From positions 2,551,654 through 2,615,653 of the forward strand of contig NZ_CP007201.1 of assembly GCF_000568815.1 (NCBI RefSeq): a stretch of DNA of 64,000 bases, read 5' to 3'. This DNA is from Sulfurospirillum multivorans DSM 12446. GTDB taxonomy: Bacteria; Campylobacterota; Campylobacteria; Campylobacterales; Sulfurospirillaceae. Made by a program: the position numbers and the translations under genes. Each line of letters begins with the position of its first letter. The first letter of the stretch is position 1. A model generated the notes under the pieces. The model worked only from the letters and a program-made list of their open reading frames with translations, had not been told where the DNA came from and did no database searches. Shown one piece after another: positions 37,833 to 48,774 of this stretch.

Positions 37833-39095
37833 TTAAAGACCTACCGCACTAAGTGTTTCATATTTATTCATGTACATTTGTGCTTCAATTTTACGCATCG
37901 TATCGAGTGCCACTTGAACAACAATTAAAACAGCTGTTCCACCAAAGTAGAATGGTACACCCATCACTTTTACCAAAACCCATGGAAGCGTAGAGATAAG
38001 CCCTAAATAGATTGATCCCCAAAGGGTTAATCTACCCGCTACTTCATTTAGAAAGAGTGCGGTGCTCTCTCCTGGTCTAACACCGGGAATAAAGCCACCC
38101 TGTTTTTTAAGGTTTTCAGAAATATCTTTTGCATTAAAAACAATCGATGCATAAAAATACGCAAAGAAAATGACGAACAAAAATGTAAGTACATTAAAGA
38201 CATAGCTGTTTGGATTGAGAAAATCGTGAATAGATTGAACAATCGGATTGGTACTTGCTTGCATAATCGTTGATGGGAACATCAAAATTGCACTTGCAAA
38301 AATAGGAGGAATAACACCGCTTAAATTCATTTTTATAGGAACATAATTCATAATACGTTTGTGTTGATTTTGAAGCACGACTTTTCGCGAATACGAAATC
38401 GGAATACGTCGCTCACCCATCTCCACATAAATAATAGAACCAACCGTGGCTAAGATGACCACCAAAATACCAATAACAACAAGGAAATTGAGCTCTCCCG
38501 TGTTGACAAGGTTAATGGTTCCACCAATTGCACTCGGAATTCCAGAAACGATACCTGCAAAAATAATCAAACTGATACCATTACCAATGCCGCGCTGTGT
38601 AATCTGCTCACCAATCCACATGAGTAACATGGTACCCGTAAGCATACTCGCAGCAGCAATCGCTGTAAAGGTTGTCATATCGATCATAATAGCACTCTCG
38701 CCAGCACGACCACTTAACCCTCCAAGACCAACGGAAACACCAATGGCTTGTACAATCGTAATAACAATCGTTGCGTATCGAATGATCTGCATGTATTTCA
38801 CCATACCATCACGTTCTTTTTTCATTTTACCAAGTGTTGGGAAAGTTGCAGCAAGAAGTTCCATAATAATAGACGCGGTGATGTAAGGCATAATACCTAA
38901 CGATATAATACTAAGACGTTGTGCAGCGTTACCGCTGAACATATTAAACATTCCAAGGGCATTTGAGCTATTGGAGTCGAAGAACTCTTTAATTACAGCG
39001 ATATTGACACCAGGAACTGGCACGTATGCCAGTATCCTGTATGCAAATATAAAGCCTAACGTAACTAAAATCTTCTTCGTAAGATCTTGGCTCAT
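37833..39095 (-). CDS. secY: Preprotein translocase subunit SecY
   Basis: 420 residues with ten membrane helices, the protein-conducting channel. Typical blocks are VPVPGVNIAVIKEFF near the start, NMFSGNAAQRLSI, the GNGISLIIFAGI segment and GGFIPGVRPGEST near residue 340. It overlaps the end of rplO by four bases, the standard spc-operon placement. Confidence 0.98.
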   Translation of the reverse strand: MSQDLTKKILVTLGFIFAYRILAYVPVPGVNIAVIKEFFDSNSSNALGMFNMFSGNAAQRLSIISLGIMPYITASIIMELLAATFPTLGKMKKERDGMVKYMQIIRYATIVITIVQAIGVSVGLGGLSGRAGESAIMIDMTTFTAIAAASMLTGTMLLMWIGEQITQRGIGNGISLIIFAGIVSGIPSAIGGTINLVNTGELNFLVVIGILVVILATVGSIIYVEMGERRIPISYSRKVVLQNQHKRIMNYVPIKMNLSGVIPPIFASAILMFPSTIMQASTNPIVQSIHDFLNPNSYVFNVLTFLFVIFFAYFYASIVFNAKDISENLKKQGGFIPGVRPGESTALFLNEVAGRLTLWGSIYLGLISTLPWVLVKVMGVPFYFGGTAVLIVVQVALDTMRKIEAQMYMNKYETLSAVGL

Positions 39096-39496
39096 TTACT
39101 CATTCCAGTAAAAATGACGTTTTCGTCTTTGATCTTAGCAGTCAACTCTTTGGCACCTGCACCGATCAATTTCACTTTAATAACACTGCTTCCAATTTTA
39201 TGCACAGTTCTAATCGCATCAACCGTAATTTCAGCAAGTTCTGCAACTGCTTTAATTCTATCAACGTTGATGATATAAGGTTTCACGATTTTAGAAGTAA
39301 AACCAACTTTTGGTAATCTTCTTTGAAGGGGTTGTTGGCCACCCTCGAAACCTCTTTTACGTTTATAACCTGTACGAGATTTTTGACCGTTGTTACCACG
39401 GCTTGCGGTTTTACCCATACCACTACCTTGACCACGACCTACACGTTTGATCTTTTTGGTAGAGTTTTCTGCTGGTGTAAGATTATCTAATGCCAT
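39092..39496 (-). CDS. rplO: 50S ribosomal protein L15
   Basis: 134 residues, with the glycine-rich basic start KRVGRGQGSGMGKTASRG and RGFEGGQQPLQRRLPKVGF. L15 joins late in large-subunit assembly. It follows rpsE directly; the L30 gene (rpmD) that lies between them in many bacteria is absent. Confidence 0.97.
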   Translation of the reverse strand: MALDNLTPAENSTKKIKRVGRGQGSGMGKTASRGNNGQKSRTGYKRKRGFEGGQQPLQRRLPKVGFTSKIVKPYIINVDRIKAVAELAEITVDAIRTVHKIGSSVIKVKLIGAGAKELTAKIKDENVIFTGMSK

Positions 39497-39516
39497 TTTG
39501 AATCCTTCTTCTCTAC

Positions 39517-39960
39517 TTAGCTTTTAATCATGCTAAGAGCTTTAATAGTTGCTCTTACCACGTTAGAAGCGTTGTTTGAACCCAATGACTTTGTCAAAAT
39601 ATCTTTAATACCCGCAAGTTCAACGACAGGACGTGTTGCACCACCAGCGATTACGCCGGTACCATCACTTGCTGGCTTAAGAATAATACGACTTGCATTA
39701 AATTTAACTTCAACATCATGAGCGATGGTTGAACCTTTGATATTTACTTTGACAATGTTTTTAAACGCATCATCAACTGCTTTTCTAATAGCATCAGGAA
39801 CCTCTTTAGCTTTACCAAAACCAAAGCCAACAAGACCTTTTTTATTTCCAACAACTACGAGTGCTGTAAATCTAAAACGTCTACCGCCTTTAACAACTTT
39901 TGTTACGCGGCCAATGTTAACGATGACTTCTTCAAACTCTTCTCTGTTATATTTTTCCAT
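39517..39960 (-). CDS. rpsE: 30S ribosomal protein S5
   Basis: 147 residues. The S5 RNA-binding domain reads [20 protein letters not shown], followed by [16 protein letters not shown] and [21 protein letters not shown]5 contributes to decoding accuracy. Spacing to rplR is 24 bases. Confidence 0.98.
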   Translation of the reverse strand: MEKYNREEFEEVIVNIGRVTKVVKGGRRFRFTALVVVGNKKGLVGFGFGKAKEVPDAIRKAVDDAFKNIVKVNIKGSTIAHDVEVKFNASRIILKPASDGTGVIAGGATRPVVELAGIKDILTKSLGSNNASNVVRATIKALSMIKS

Positions 39961-39984
39961 TGAATCGTTTTCCTCTTCTTTTTC

Positions 39985-40341
39985 TTATAGCACTATGCCG
40001 TTTGCTCTAAGGCCGTCTGCAAAAGCAGCAACTACACCATGATACAAATAACCATTTCTATCATAGACAACTTGAGTTAAATTCTTAGCCTTGAGCGTCT
40101 CTGCAAAAACTTTTGCAACTTCCGCTGCACTTGCTTTGCTAGCATTGAACCCTAATTTCTTGCCATCTACACTTGCCAACGTAACACCATTAACATCATC
40201 AATCGCTTGCGCATACATAAATCTGTTTGATTTAAAAAAAGATACTCTTGGTCTTTGTTCTGTACCTGAAATATCTGCTCTTACTCTTTTTTTACGTTTA
40301 ACTCTTAATGCAAGCTTTCGTTTTAAAATATTTGCTCTCAT
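39985..40341 (-). CDS. rplR: 50S ribosomal protein L18
   Basis: 118 residues with [20 protein letters not shown] and the C-terminal [21 protein letters not shown]18 binds 5S rRNA with L5 and L25. Confidence 0.98.
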   Translation of the reverse strand: MRANILKRKLALRVKRKKRVRADISGTEQRPRVSFFKSNRFMYAQAIDDVNGVTLASVDGKKLGFNASKASAAEVAKVFAETLKAKNLTQVVYDRNGYLYHGVVAAFADGLRANGIVL

Positions 40342-40350
40342 CTCTTACCC

Positions 40351-40887
40351 CTACTTCTTGGAAGTTTTTCCGGCTTTACGGATAATAGTTTCATCAGAAT
40401 ATTTAACACCTTTGCCTTTGTAAGGCTCTGGAGCTCTAAAACTTCTAATTTCGGCAGCAATCTGACCAACTACTTGCTTGTCATCACCTTGAATAGTAAC
40501 CACGTTTTTCTCAACAACAATATGAATATCTTTTGGAAATTCATAATTGATTGGGTGAGAAAATCCAAGTTGAAGCTCAAGAATATTACCATTAACGGCA
40601 GCTCTGTAACCTACACCGTTAATTTCAAGTTGCTTTTTAAAACCTTCGGTTAAACCTGTGATAACATTTTGACCAAGGGCCCTGTATGTTCCCCAAAAAG
40701 CGCTGCTCTGACGATCAGCACCTTTTGAAATAAATACAAGCTCTCCATCTTGAACTTTTACGTCAACATTTCCCTTGGTGTCCAATACTTTTTGAACACT
40801 GCCTTTTTTAAACTCTACTAGATCACCATTCACTGACACTTCAACGCCAGCAGGAATCTTAACAGGCTTTTTACCAATACGAGACAT
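40351..40887 (-). CDS. rplF: 50S ribosomal protein L6
   Basis: 178 residues, two homologous L6 domains, ending with the [22 protein letters not shown] signature. It starts [17 protein letters not shown]. It lies near the factor-binding site. A 75-base gap separates it from rpsH. Confidence 0.98.
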   Translation of the reverse strand: MSRIGKKPVKIPAGVEVSVNGDLVEFKKGSVQKVLDTKGNVDVKVQDGELVFISKGADRQSSAFWGTYRALGQNVITGLTEGFKKQLEINGVGYRAAVNGNILELQLGFSHPINYEFPKDIHIVVEKNVVTIQGDDKQVVGQIAAEIRSFRAPEPYKGKGVKYSDETIIRKAGKTSKK

Positions 40888-40962
40888 TTTATTTCCTTTT
40901 ACTTGTCTACGATAAGCTTAAAATCTTAGAATGGATATCGAATACCATAAAAGAACAGCTAA

Positions 40963-41358
40963 TTACCAAATACTACAGATAACTTCGCCACCAAGACCTG
41001 CTTTGTGAGCGTCATCATTACTGAGAACACCTTTTGATGTACTAACAACGATCGTACCATAACCATTTTTAAAGCGTTTAATTTCATCGCGACCTTTATA
41101 GACTCTACGTCCAGGTTTTGAGATTTTTTTCACTTCATTAATAACTTGGGTGCCTCTTGCATCATACTTCAAAACAACATTGATAAATTTCTTAGGACCT
41201 TCTTCAACAACGTTAAAACTTTCGATATAACCTTTGTTTTGGAAAATAACTAAAATCGCTTCAACCAGTTTTGAATGCATTAATTTAGTCACATCAAGTT
41301 TACGCATTGATGCATTTCTGATTCTTGTTAAAGAATCTGCTACTAGATCATTAATCAT
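40963..41358 (-). CDS. rpsH: 30S ribosomal protein S8
   Basis: 131 residues starting [18 protein letters not shown] and ending [20 protein letters not shown] then VICSIW, the S8 signature. S8 binds central-domain 16S rRNA and in other bacteria represses the spc operon. Confidence 0.98.
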   Translation of the reverse strand: MINDLVADSLTRIRNASMRKLDVTKLMHSKLVEAILVIFQNKGYIESFNVVEEGPKKFINVVLKYDARGTQVINEVKKISKPGRRVYKGRDEIKRFKNGYGTIVVSTSKGVLSNDDAHKAGLGGEVICSIW

Positions 41359-41369
41359 AGTCTATTTCC

Positions 41370-41555
41370 TTACCAGCTTGCTTTTTTGAGGCCTGGAATA
41401 AGACCCTCATTTGCCATTTTACGAAGACAAATTCTGCAGATACCAAAATCTTTGTAAACAGAATGTGGACGTCCGCAAATTTGACATCGTGTGTATGCTC
41501 TTACTTGAAACTTAGGCGTTCTTGCAGCCTTTGCAATCATCGATTTTTTAGCCAT
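41370..41555 (-). CDS. rpsN: 30S ribosomal protein S14, zinc-binding type Z
   Basis: 61 residues with the zinc ligands in [20 protein letters not shown], so it is the short C+ form. The frame is open to 41618, but [12 protein letters not shown] at 41555 is the family start and lies one base after the rplE stop. Confidence 0.97.
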   Translation of the reverse strand: MAKKSMIAKAARTPKFQVRAYTRCQICGRPHSVYKDFGICRICLRKMANEGLIPGLKKASW

Positions 41556-41556
41556 A

Positions 41557-42102
41557 TTATTTACCTTTTGCGAACGGCAAACCAATGAGTTCAAGAAGTT
41601 TAAATGCTTCTTTATCATTGCTAGCAGTTGTTACGATCGTAATATTCATTCCGTGTGTTTTCATGATGTTATCATACTCAACCTCAGGGAACATTAATTG
41701 TTCATTAAGACCAAAGTTATAGTTTGCACGTCCGTCAAAACCTACTCTTGGAAGACCTCTAAAATCTTTTACTCTAGGAAGTGCTACCGAGATAAGTTTG
41801 TCTAAAAATGCATACATAGTCTCTTTACGAAGTGTTACTTTAACACCGACTGGGTAACCAGCACGTACTTTAAAACCAGCAACTGATTTCTTAGCATTCG
41901 CAACAACCGCTTTTTGACCAGCGATTAAAGAGATGGTATCGACGATATTTTGCAATAACTTAGTATCTTTACCTTCTTCACCAGCACCAACGCTGATAAC
42001 GACTTTTTCAATTTTAGGTGACAACATAGGATTAGCAATATTAAACTCTTTAACCAATGCTGGTTTAACTTCAGCATTAAATTTCTCTTGCAATCTGTTC
42101 AT
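41557..42102 (-). CDS. rplE: 50S ribosomal protein L5
   Basis: 181 residues with [19 protein letters not shown] and [21 protein letters not shown]5 binds 5S rRNA in the central protuberance and contacts P-site tRNA. Confidence 0.98.
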   Translation of the reverse strand: MNRLQEKFNAEVKPALVKEFNIANPMLSPKIEKVVISVGAGEEGKDTKLLQNIVDTISLIAGQKAVVANAKKSVAGFKVRAGYPVGVKVTLRKETMYAFLDKLISVALPRVKDFRGLPRVGFDGRANYNFGLNEQLMFPEVEYDNIMKTHGMNITIVTTASNDKEAFKLLELIGLPFAKGK

Positions 42103-42338
42103 TATTTACCCTCTACTTTAGCCACGTTAGAGACATGAATTGGTTTTTCAAGATTTGCAAAACCACCCTTAGGGTTACTCTCACTTGGCTTAATGGCTTT
42201 TTTTACTACCTTGCAACCCTCAACAACGACTTGTGAAGTTTTTGGCAAAACTTGAACAACTTTCGCCTCTTTACCTTTATCGTCGCCTGCGATTACTTTA
42301 ACAGTATCGCCTTTTTTAATTTTCATCTTAGTCGCCAT
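42102..42338 (-). CDS. rplX: 50S ribosomal protein L24
   Basis: 78 residues with a KOW motif in [20 protein letters not shown], shorter than the E. coli protein by about 25 residues, which is normal in this class. L24 starts large-subunit assembly. Confidence 0.97.
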   Translation of the reverse strand: MATKMKIKKGDTVKVIAGDDKGKEAKVVQVLPKTSQVVVEGCKVVKKAIKPSESNPKGGFANLEKPIHVSNVAKVEGK

Positions 42339-42706
42339 TATAGTACCTCCGGTGCCAAAGATACGATTTTCATAAAGTTAGCATAACGAACTTCACGACC
42401 TACTGGTCCGAAAATCCTTGTACCGATTGGCTCTCTTTTGTTATCAAGAATAACAGCAGCATTTTCATCAAAACGAATCAATGAGCCATTTTCTCTTTGG
42501 ATCTCTTTTTTTGTTCTTACGATAACCGCTTTGACAACTTGTCCTTTTTTCACTTTACCACTTGGCAAAGCTTTTTTGACAGAAGCGATGATAACATCAC
42601 CTACCGTTGCATAACGACGTTTACTACCACCAAGAACTTTAATACACATGATCTCTTTAGCACCACTGTTATCAGCAACAGCTAATCTTGTAAAACTTTG
42701 TATCAT
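42338..42706 (-). CDS. rplN: 50S ribosomal protein L14
   Basis: 122 residues with the start [20 protein letters not shown] and the [17 protein letters not shown] block. It lies at the subunit interface. It overlaps both neighbours by one base. Confidence 0.98.
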   Translation of the reverse strand: MIQSFTRLAVADNSGAKEIMCIKVLGGSKRRYATVGDVIIASVKKALPSGKVKKGQVVKAVIVRTKKEIQRENGSLIRFDENAAVILDNKREPIGTRIFGPVGREVRYANFMKIVSLAPEVL

Positions 42707-42957
42707 TATTCAACTCCCACTTTAACAATCGCGCTAAGTCTAAAAGACTTTCTTTTTGAAAGTGGTCTGCACTCGATAGCGCTTACTGTGTCGCCGATTT
42801 TTACTTGGTTGCTCTCGTCATGGACTAGGTATTTTTTGAAACGTTTAACGAACTTGCGATATCTCGGGTGCATTACACGTCTCTCTACCAAAACGGTGAT
42901 AGTTTTATCACCAGTTTTCTGAACAACTACGCCTTGAATCTCTCGTTTTAAAGCCAT
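42706..42957 (-). CDS. rpsQ: 30S ribosomal protein S17
   Basis: 83 residues, OB fold, with [20 protein letters not shown] and [12 protein letters not shown]. It binds the 5' domain of 16S rRNA early in assembly. Confidence 0.98.
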   Translation of the reverse strand: MALKREIQGVVVQKTGDKTITVLVERRVMHPRYRKFVKRFKKYLVHDESNQVKIGDTVSAIECRPLSKRKSFRLSAIVKVGVE

Positions 42958-42966
42958 TAGTTACCC

Positions 42967-43155
42967 CTACTTGTTTTGAGCAGAAATTGCCGTACTAATA
43001 CGTGCGATATCTCTTCTAACTTCTTTAATCTCATTTGGATTAGTAAGTTGCATTGTTTTTAGCTTTTGTCTTAATGTAAACAAAAGAACCTTTTTCTCTT
43101 TTAACAACTCTAAAAGCTCTGACGCGCTTTTGCCGTTTAAATCAATATACTTCAT
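42967..43155 (-). CDS. rpmC: 50S ribosomal protein L29
   Basis: 62 residues, two helices, with [21 protein letters not shown]29 sits beside the exit tunnel. Its start lies 14 bases inside rplP. Confidence 0.96.
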   Translation of the reverse strand: MKYIDLNGKSASELLELLKEKKVLLFTLRQKLKTMQLTNPNEIKEVRRDIARISTAISAQNK

Positions 43156-43567
43156 TTTCGCTCTCTCGAGTTACAATCTTGGTTTTGAAAGGTAATTTGT
43201 GCATTGCAAGTGTTAATGCTTCACGCGCTAACTCTTCAGGGACACCCGCCATTTCAAAAATAATTCTACCAGGCTTAATATTCATAACCCACTTATCAAC
43301 AGAACCTTTACCTTTACCCATACGTGTTTCGATAGGTTTAGCCGTTAATGGTTTGTCTGGGAATACACGAATCCACGTCTTAGCTTGACGCTTAACATGT
43401 CTCGTATACGCAATCCTCGCAGCCTCAATTTGGCGTGAATCAATACGTCCAGCTTCAACAGCTTTGAGACCGATTTCACCAAAAGAGATAGATGCGCCAC
43501 TGCTGGCTTCACCGCGGTTGCGGCCTTTCATCTGCTTTTTATATTTCGTTCTTTTAGGCATTAACAT
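43142..43567 (-). CDS. rplP: 50S ribosomal protein L16
   Basis: 141 residues starting [19 protein letters not shown], with [20 protein letters not shown]. It shapes the A-site tRNA contact region. It overlaps rpsC by one base and rpmC by 14. Confidence 0.98.
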   Translation of the reverse strand: MLMPKRTKYKKQMKGRNRGEASSGASISFGEIGLKAVEAGRIDSRQIEAARIAYTRHVKRQAKTWIRVFPDKPLTAKPIETRMGKGKGSVDKWVMNIKPGRIIFEMAGVPEELAREALTLAMHKLPFKTKIVTRESENEVY

Positions 43568-44280
43568 TAGTTTTTACCTCTCTCTTTACGCGCTCTTGGC
43601 TTGCGTGAATTCTCTTTTTCAGGTGCTTCTTCTTTTTCTGGAGCAAGTCCTTTTACAAGAACCTCACCTTTGAAGATCCATACTTTAACACCGATAACAC
43701 CGTATGTTGTGTGTGCTTCAGCAAAACCATAATCGATTTTTGCACGAAGTGTATGAAGAGGAACACGTCCTTCTAAGTACCATTCAGTTCTTGCCATCTC
43801 CGCGCCACCAAGACGTCCAGAGACAGAAATTTTAATCCCTTTAGCACCAGATTTTTGTGCACCTTGAATCACTTTTTTCATTGCTCTTCTAAAGGCGACA
43901 CGGCGCTCAAGTTGCATTGCAACGTTTTCTGCACATAATTGAGCAGAAGCTTGTGGGCGTCTCTCTTCTTTAATGTTAACGTTTACATCTTTATCAATTA
44001 ATTTGGTCAATTTAACTCTTAATTTTTCAATATCAGAGCCTTTTTTACCAATAATGATACCAGGACGTGCAGCAACAACAGTCACTCTAAGCTTTTTAGC
44101 AGTACGCTCGATCAAAATTTGACTTACGCCTGCATAGTAAAGCTCTTTTTTTAAGAATGTTCTAATTTTGTAATCTTCACCAATGCTTGTCGCTAAGGTT
44201 TGTTTACTTGGGAACCAACGTGAATCCCAGTTTCTATTAATACCAAGTCTTAAACCAATCGGATTTACTTTTTGACCCAT
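43567..44280 (-). CDS. rpsC: 30S ribosomal protein S3
   Basis: 237 residues. A KH domain carries [18 protein letters not shown], and the C-terminal domain [21 protein letters not shown] Glu/Lys/Arg-rich tail ends the protein. S3 forms part of the mRNA entry helicase. Confidence 0.98.
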   Translation of the reverse strand: MGQKVNPIGLRLGINRNWDSRWFPSKQTLATSIGEDYKIRTFLKKELYYAGVSQILIERTAKKLRVTVVAARPGIIIGKKGSDIEKLRVKLTKLIDKDVNVNIKEERRPQASAQLCAENVAMQLERRVAFRRAMKKVIQGAQKSGAKGIKISVSGRLGGAEMARTEWYLEGRVPLHTLRAKIDYGFAEAHTTYGVIGVKVWIFKGEVLVKGLAPEKEEAPEKENSRKPRARKERGKN

Positions 44281-44281
44281 C

Positions 44282-44614
44282 TTAGTCTTCCTTCTTTGCA
44301 GCTTTTGCTACTTCAACAAATACATGAGAAGTTGGTTTTCTGATACCACTCGCACTACCTCGTGCTCTTGGCATAAAACGTTTAAGTACTGGACCTGCGT
44401 CAACACGGCAAGAAGCAACCACAACTTCTTGTGGTTCAAATCCGCCATTAGAAACAGCAGAAGCGATCACTTTAGAGATGATTTTTGCACCTTTGTTTGG
44501 CATAAACTCTAAACTTGCCATAGCAAGCTCAGCATTCATTCCTTGAACTTCACGTGCAATTAACCTTGCTTTTGTAGGAGATAATCTGATAAATTTTAAT
44601 ATTGCTTTGCTCAT
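44282..44614 (-). CDS. rplV: 50S ribosomal protein L22
   Basis: 110 residues with [20 protein letters not shown] and the tunnel loop [19 protein letters not shown]. Its beta hairpin lines the exit tunnel, the site where macrolide-resistance changes occur in other bacteria. Confidence 0.98.
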   Translation of the reverse strand: MSKAILKFIRLSPTKARLIAREVQGMNAELAMASLEFMPNKGAKIISKVIASAVSNGGFEPQEVVVASCRVDAGPVLKRFMPRARGSASGIRKPTSHVFVEVAKAAKKED

Positions 44615-44621
44615 AGTCTAC

Positions 44622-44903
44622 CTACTTACCAATTTTTTTCTGAACAGAGCCTTTATGACCCTTGAACGTACGAGTTGGTGCGAATTCACCCATTTTATAA
44701 CCGATATGGTTCTCTGTAACGTACACTGGAACAAAGTTTCTACCGTTATGGACATTGAATGTCAAACCGATCATATCAGGAATAATAGTACTTCTACGAG
44801 ACCATGTCTTAATCGGCTTGTTTGATTTTGTCTCTTTTGCTTCAACCGTTTTTTTCAACAAATGAGCATCAACAAAAGGACCTTTTTTTAGCGATCTAGC
44901 CAT
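44622..44903 (-). CDS. rpsS: 30S ribosomal protein S19
   Basis: 93 residues starting [18 protein letters not shown] with [19 protein letters not shown] near the end. S19 lies on the head of the small subunit with S13. Confidence 0.98.
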   Translation of the reverse strand: MARSLKKGPFVDAHLLKKTVEAKETKSNKPIKTWSRRSTIIPDMIGLTFNVHNGRNFVPVYVTENHIGYKMGEFAPTRTFKGHKGSVQKKIGK

Positions 44904-45734
44904 CTATTTTCCTTTTCTTCTAGAAATAATCAGTTTGTCGCTCGCTTTTTTCTTACGAGTTTTTCTACCTTTAGTTGGTTGTCCCCATGGAGTTACTGGA
45001 TGACGTCCTGAGTTGGTTTTACCCTCACCACCACCATGTGGGTGATCTACTGGGTTCATTGCAGAACCACGAGTTTGAGGTCTAATACCACGGTGTCTGT
45101 TACGACCCGCTTTACCGATAACAACGTTTGCCCAGTCTTCATTTCCAACAACACCAACCGTAGCCATACACTCTGCCAAGATTTGTCTCATCTCACCACT
45201 TGGAAGTCTTACCATAACATATTGAGTCTCTTTACCCATAAGTTGAGCGTAACCACCAGCACTACGTGCCATTTGTCCGCCTTTACCCGGTTTAAGTTCG
45301 ACATTGTGTAAGATAGTACCTACAGGGATGCTTTTTAGCTTCATTGCGTTACCTGGTTTAATATCAAGTCCGCTTTCAGCTGATTGAATTTTATCGCCCA
45401 CTTTTAGACCTGATGGTTGAAGAATATATCTTTTGTCACCATCGGCATAATTGATAAGCGCGATTCTACAGTTTCTGTTTGGATCATATTCAATAGCAGC
45501 TACGGTTCCCTCTACATCAAATTTTCTTCGTTTGAAGTCAATAATTCTGTACAGTTTTTTAGCACCCGCTTCTTTATGACGTGAAGTGATTCTACCATTG
45601 TTATTTCTACCTGCCGTTGCAGCAATTTTAACAAGGAGTGAAGGAACACTTGCTTTTGCAGTAATGTCACTTGAATCAAGTCCTGTTAAAAATCTACGAC
45701 TGGGGGTATAGGGTTTAAATGATTTTATTGCCAT
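44904..45734 (-). CDS. rplB: 50S ribosomal protein L2
   Basis: 276 residues with [19 protein letters not shown], the [20 protein letters not shown] block and a lysine-rich end. L2 is needed for peptidyl transfer and subunit joining. It adjoins rpsS without a gap. Confidence 0.98.
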   Translation of the reverse strand: MAIKSFKPYTPSRRFLTGLDSSDITAKASVPSLLVKIAATAGRNNNGRITSRHKEAGAKKLYRIIDFKRRKFDVEGTVAAIEYDPNRNCRIALINYADGDKRYILQPSGLKVGDKIQSAESGLDIKPGNAMKLKSIPVGTILHNVELKPGKGGQMARSAGGYAQLMGKETQYVMVRLPSGEMRQILAECMATVGVVGNEDWANVVIGKAGRNRHRGIRPQTRGSAMNPVDHPHGGGEGKTNSGRHPVTPWGQPTKGRKTRKKKASDKLIISRRKGK

Positions 45735-45736
45735 GA

Positions 45737-46018
45737 TTACGCCTCCACATTCTCTAGTTTAGCGCCCTCTGGCAACTGAACATAAAACTTTTTAAAATCA
45801 TTACGTTTGCCTTCAATGCCTTTAAACTTCTTAACTTTTCCCATAACTCTAAGAGAATTGATTTTTAATGGTGTAAAACCAAAGTATTGTTTTAATACCT
45901 CTTTTAAACCATTTTTTGTCATTCTTACGGAAGTTTGGATAACAACTGTACCATTCTCTTGAAGGCTCAAGCTCTTTTCAGTATAAAGGATTGCCTTAAT
46001 ATCAGTAATATCAGCCAT
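45737..46018 (-). CDS. rplW: 50S ribosomal protein L23
   Basis: 93 residues with [14 protein letters not shown] near the start and [21 protein letters not shown]23 is the docking site for signal recognition particle and trigger factor at the exit. Confidence 0.97.
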   Translation of the reverse strand: MADITDIKAILYTEKSLSLQENGTVVIQTSVRMTKNGLKEVLKQYFGFTPLKINSLRVMGKVKKFKGIEGKRNDFKKFYVQLPEGAKLENVEA

Positions 46019-46020
46019 TC

Positions 46021-46635
46021 TTAGCCCTCTTTTGTGATTGTTTCAAGCACTGATTTTTCTATGATTACCGCATAGAACGCAGTTGCTAAATACGCATTAA
46101 GCTCATTCGCTTCGACAAGGTAGCAGTTTTGAAGATTTCTAAACGCTAACAATGTATTCTCGTCAACCAATTGTTTAACGATTAATGCGTCTCTTGTACC
46201 AAGTGTTTTTACGATTTTTGCTGCATCTTTGGTTTTACCTGATTCTACAGTTAAAGAATCAACAACAAAAAGTGCGTTATTGAGCGCTTTTTCATTCAAT
46301 GCAAATTCAAGCGCCAATTTTTTCTGTTTTTTATTGACTTTTAAATCATAATTTTTGTTAGCTCGTGGGCCAAATGCAGCACCACCACCAACCCATACTG
46401 GACTTCTTCTACTACCAGCACGTGCACCACCACGACCTTTTTGAGCCCATGGTTTTTTACCACCACCGCTTACTTCACCTTTTGTTTTGGTGTTAGCAGT
46501 GTTGGAACGAAGCGCAGCTTGGTATGATTTGACATAAAGATATAGGTTATGTGAATGGATCTCTTCAAAGCTTGAAGGAAGAGCCAATGCACCAACATTT
46601 TCTAATTTTTCATTTAATACGATTGCGCTACTCAT
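46021..46635 (-). CDS. rplD: 50S ribosomal protein L4
   Basis: 204 residues with the tunnel loop [20 protein letters not shown] and [18 protein letters not shown]. In E. coli L4 represses the S10 operon; the leader here is only about 50 bases, so that control is less likely. Confidence 0.98.
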   Translation of the reverse strand: MSSAIVLNEKLENVGALALPSSFEEIHSHNLYLYVKSYQAALRSNTANTKTKGEVSGGGKKPWAQKGRGGARAGSRRSPVWVGGGAAFGPRANKNYDLKVNKKQKKLALEFALNEKALNNALFVVDSLTVESGKTKDAAKIVKTLGTRDALIVKQLVDENTLLAFRNLQNCYLVEANELNAYLATAFYAVIIEKSVLETITKEG

Positions 46636-47210
46636 TTAACAATCCTTGCTTTACCTAATGATCCATTTGCACCTGGAACGGAGCCTTTAACAGCTAAGAT
46701 ACCATTTTGTGCGTCAAATGAAACGATCTCATTTTTTACAGTCACTTGAGTGTTACCATAATGACCTGGCATTTTTTTGCCTTTTTGAACACGACCTGGC
46801 CATTCGCAGTTACCGATTGAGCCCGTAGTTCTATGGAAACGGTGACCGTGTGCACCAGGACCACCACTAAAATTGTGACGTTTCATAACGCCTGTAAAAC
46901 CTCTACCTTTAGTACTCAAAGACACTTTAAGTGTTTTTGCTTCACCCAAAGGTGCTGTATCTAAATCACCTGCTTCAGCGTTTGCAACATCAAGTGTTAC
47001 GAAACGGTTGAATGCAGCAGAAAGGTTATACTTCTTTTGCTGACCCGCAATAGCTTTGTTCATTTTTTTGCCACTCACATATGAAACTAAAGCACGTTTT
47101 TCAGCGTTAACTTCACATACTTTCGCTTCTAAAACTCTGAGTAACGTGACAGGAACGCTTGGTACTGCGATTGTTCGGCTCATGCCGATTTTTTCAATAA
47201 TATATTCCAT
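46632..47210 (-). CDS. rplC: 50S ribosomal protein L3
   Basis: 192 residues with the conserved [20 protein letters not shown] and [20 protein letters not shown]. Two adjacent ATGs (47213 and 47210) are possible; the second is five bases from AAGGGG and preferred. L3 shapes the peptidyl-transferase centre. Confidence 0.97.
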   Translation of the reverse strand: MEYIIEKIGMSRTIAVPSVPVTLLRVLEAKVCEVNAEKRALVSYVSGKKMNKAIAGQQKKYNLSAAFNRFVTLDVANAEAGDLDTAPLGEAKTLKVSLSTKGRGFTGVMKRHNFSGGPGAHGHRFHRTTGSIGNCEWPGRVQKGKKMPGHYGNTQVTVKNEIVSFDAQNGILAVKGSVPGANGSLGKARIVK

Positions 47211-47219
47211 CATTACCCC

Positions 47220-47531
47220 TTATTTACCCATAGCTCTAACTTCAACATTGACTTCAGGTGCCAAGTCAAGTTTCATGAGTGAATCAACTGTATCAGTCGT
47301 CGCAGACACGATGTCGATCATACGTGCATGGATTCTCATCTCAAATTGCTCTCTTGAAGATTTGTTTACGTGCGGAGATCTAAGCACTGTATAGCGCTTG
47401 ATTTTTGTAGGCATAGGAATTGGTCCGACGATCTCGGCTCCAGTTCGTTTGACAGCTTCGACGATAGCTGCAACAGATCTGTCTAAAACTCTATGGTCAT
47501 ACGCCTTGAGTTTAAGTCTAATTTTTTCCAT
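47220..47531 (-). CDS. rpsJ: 30S ribosomal protein S10
   Basis: 103 residues starting [19 protein letters not shown], with [20 protein letters not shown]. The frame is open to 47558, but the ATG at 47531 is the family start. S10 also acts as NusE in antitermination. It opens the 14 kb ribosomal operon. Confidence 0.97.
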   Translation of the reverse strand: MEKIRLKLKAYDHRVLDRSVAAIVEAVKRTGAEIVGPIPMPTKIKRYTVLRSPHVNKSSREQFEMRIHARMIDIVSATTDTVDSLMKLDLAPEVNVEVRAMGK

Positions 47532-47580
47532 TTGGTACCCCTGTAAAGAACTTGCCACCTTGAAGATGACCTAATTAAAG

Positions 47581-47616
47581 GACTGTGATTTTACAACAAT
47601 AGATATAAGAAGTCAA
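47581..47616 (-). promoter_or_regulatory. S10 operon promoter
   Basis: On the minus strand TTGACT (47611-47616) and TAAAAT (47588-47593) are separated by exactly 17 bases. Transcription would begin near 47581, leaving a leader of about 50 bases before rpsJ. This is the best sigma-70 promoter in the window. Confidence 0.8.
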
Positions 47617-47697
47617 GAAATATAGGGCTTTTTAACGTGTAAATATTCATTTTATTTCCTTTTAATAAGGAAGATAATAAACTTTCCCAAAAGGAAA

Positions 47698-48774
47698 ATG
47701 ATGCAAACACTCCAATTTTTTTACGAAATGAATTTTAAAAATGGTCTCTTTTTGGATCGAAAACTATCCATCACGCACAAAAAAACCATTCTGTATGGAC
47801 CACGAAAGAGTGGTAAAAGCCATCTGATTGTTGATCATTTAAGCCATTATGAAAAAGGGAGTTATCTCTATATTGATTTTTCCGATGATCGTGTGGAGCC
47901 TCATTTGGTGGCTGAAAACGTGTCTCTTTTTATTCAAAAAAACCGCATCAAACTCCTCGTCATCGAGCATTTTGACTTCTCCTTTGAACTTCCCAATGTC
48001 GAGGAAATATTGCTTTCAACCTCTTTTACATGTAAAACACTTGCGGGCTTTGACTCCCTCACACTTTACCCACTGGATTTTGAGGAGTTTATCTCGTTTG
48101 ATAAAAAGCACTCGAATATTGAGCATCTCTTCAATCTCTTTGCCAGTCACGGCACCTACCCACATATTGTGCAAAGTGTTGAGCAAGATTATCAACGGCA
48201 GATGCAGATGATGCTGCATCTTATCTTAAACGACACGACCACCTTTTTGATCTACAAACGGTTGTGCGAACTGCAAGGAAGCAAAATTTCGCTGTTTCAA
48301 ATTTACAACCACTTAAAGAGTTTTACAAAAATTTCCAAAGATAAACTGTATGCCATCACATCCGAGTTGATCGACCAAAAGCTTCTCTTTTTTGTAGAAA
48401 AGTACAATCAACCCAGTGCCGCTAAAAAGGTCTATCCGATTGATTTTGCGCTCAAAGATGCCCTCACCTTTAAAAAAGATTTTTTGAAACGTTTTGAAAA
48501 TATGGTTTTTTTGGAGCTAATTAAGCGCGATAAAAACGTCTTTTACGAAGAGGGGATTGACTTTTTTCTCCCCGAAGAATCCTTAGCCATTGTGTGCGTT
48601 GGCTTTGCAACCACGGAGGCGATTGAGATGAAACTTCAAAAGCTTTTACCGACCTTTTGGGCTTTACATGTAAAGCGTATTGAAGTCGTCACACTGAGCA
48701 GTGAAAGTGCCAAAGACATTGAAGGATTTAGCTTTTCCATCGCCCCTTTTTGGGAATGGGCGTTACAACTCTAA
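47698..48774 (+). CDS. AAA-type ATP-binding protein, unknown function
   Basis: 358 residues. Walker A is YGPRKSGKSH near 33-42; LLVIEHFDF near 85 is a Walker B-like strand. The architecture (N-terminal small ATPase, then a winged-helix-like middle and a C-terminal nuclease-like region FLPEESLAIVCVGFATTEAI) recalls the DUF4143 group of ATPases. Substrate unknown. It is transcribed away from rpsJ and ends tail to tail with the SpoIIE gene, overlapping by 12 bases. A comparable ATPase lies near the iron cluster in C. jejuni, from memory. Confidence 0.65.
   Translation: MMQTLQFFYEMNFKNGLFLDRKLSITHKKTILYGPRKSGKSHLIVDHLSHYEKGSYLYIDFSDDRVEPHLVAENVSLFIQKNRIKLLVIEHFDFSFELPNVEEILLSTSFTCKTLAGFDSLTLYPLDFEEFISFDKKHSNIEHLFNLFASHGTYPHIVQSVEQDYQRQMQMMLHLILNDTTTFLIYKRLCELQGSKISLFQIYNHLKSFTKISKDKLYAITSELIDQKLLFFVEKYNQPSAAKKVYPIDFALKDALTFKKDFLKRFENMVFLELIKRDKNVFYEEGIDFFLPEESLAIVCVGFATTEAIEMKLQKLLPTFWALHVKRIEVVTLSSESAKDIEGFSFSIAPFWEWALQL

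Noticed and set aside
39497-39516. Missing rpmD (L30) as a deletion
   Set aside because: Its absence between rpsE and rplO is normal in Campylobacterota as far as I know; the 20-base gap holds nothing.
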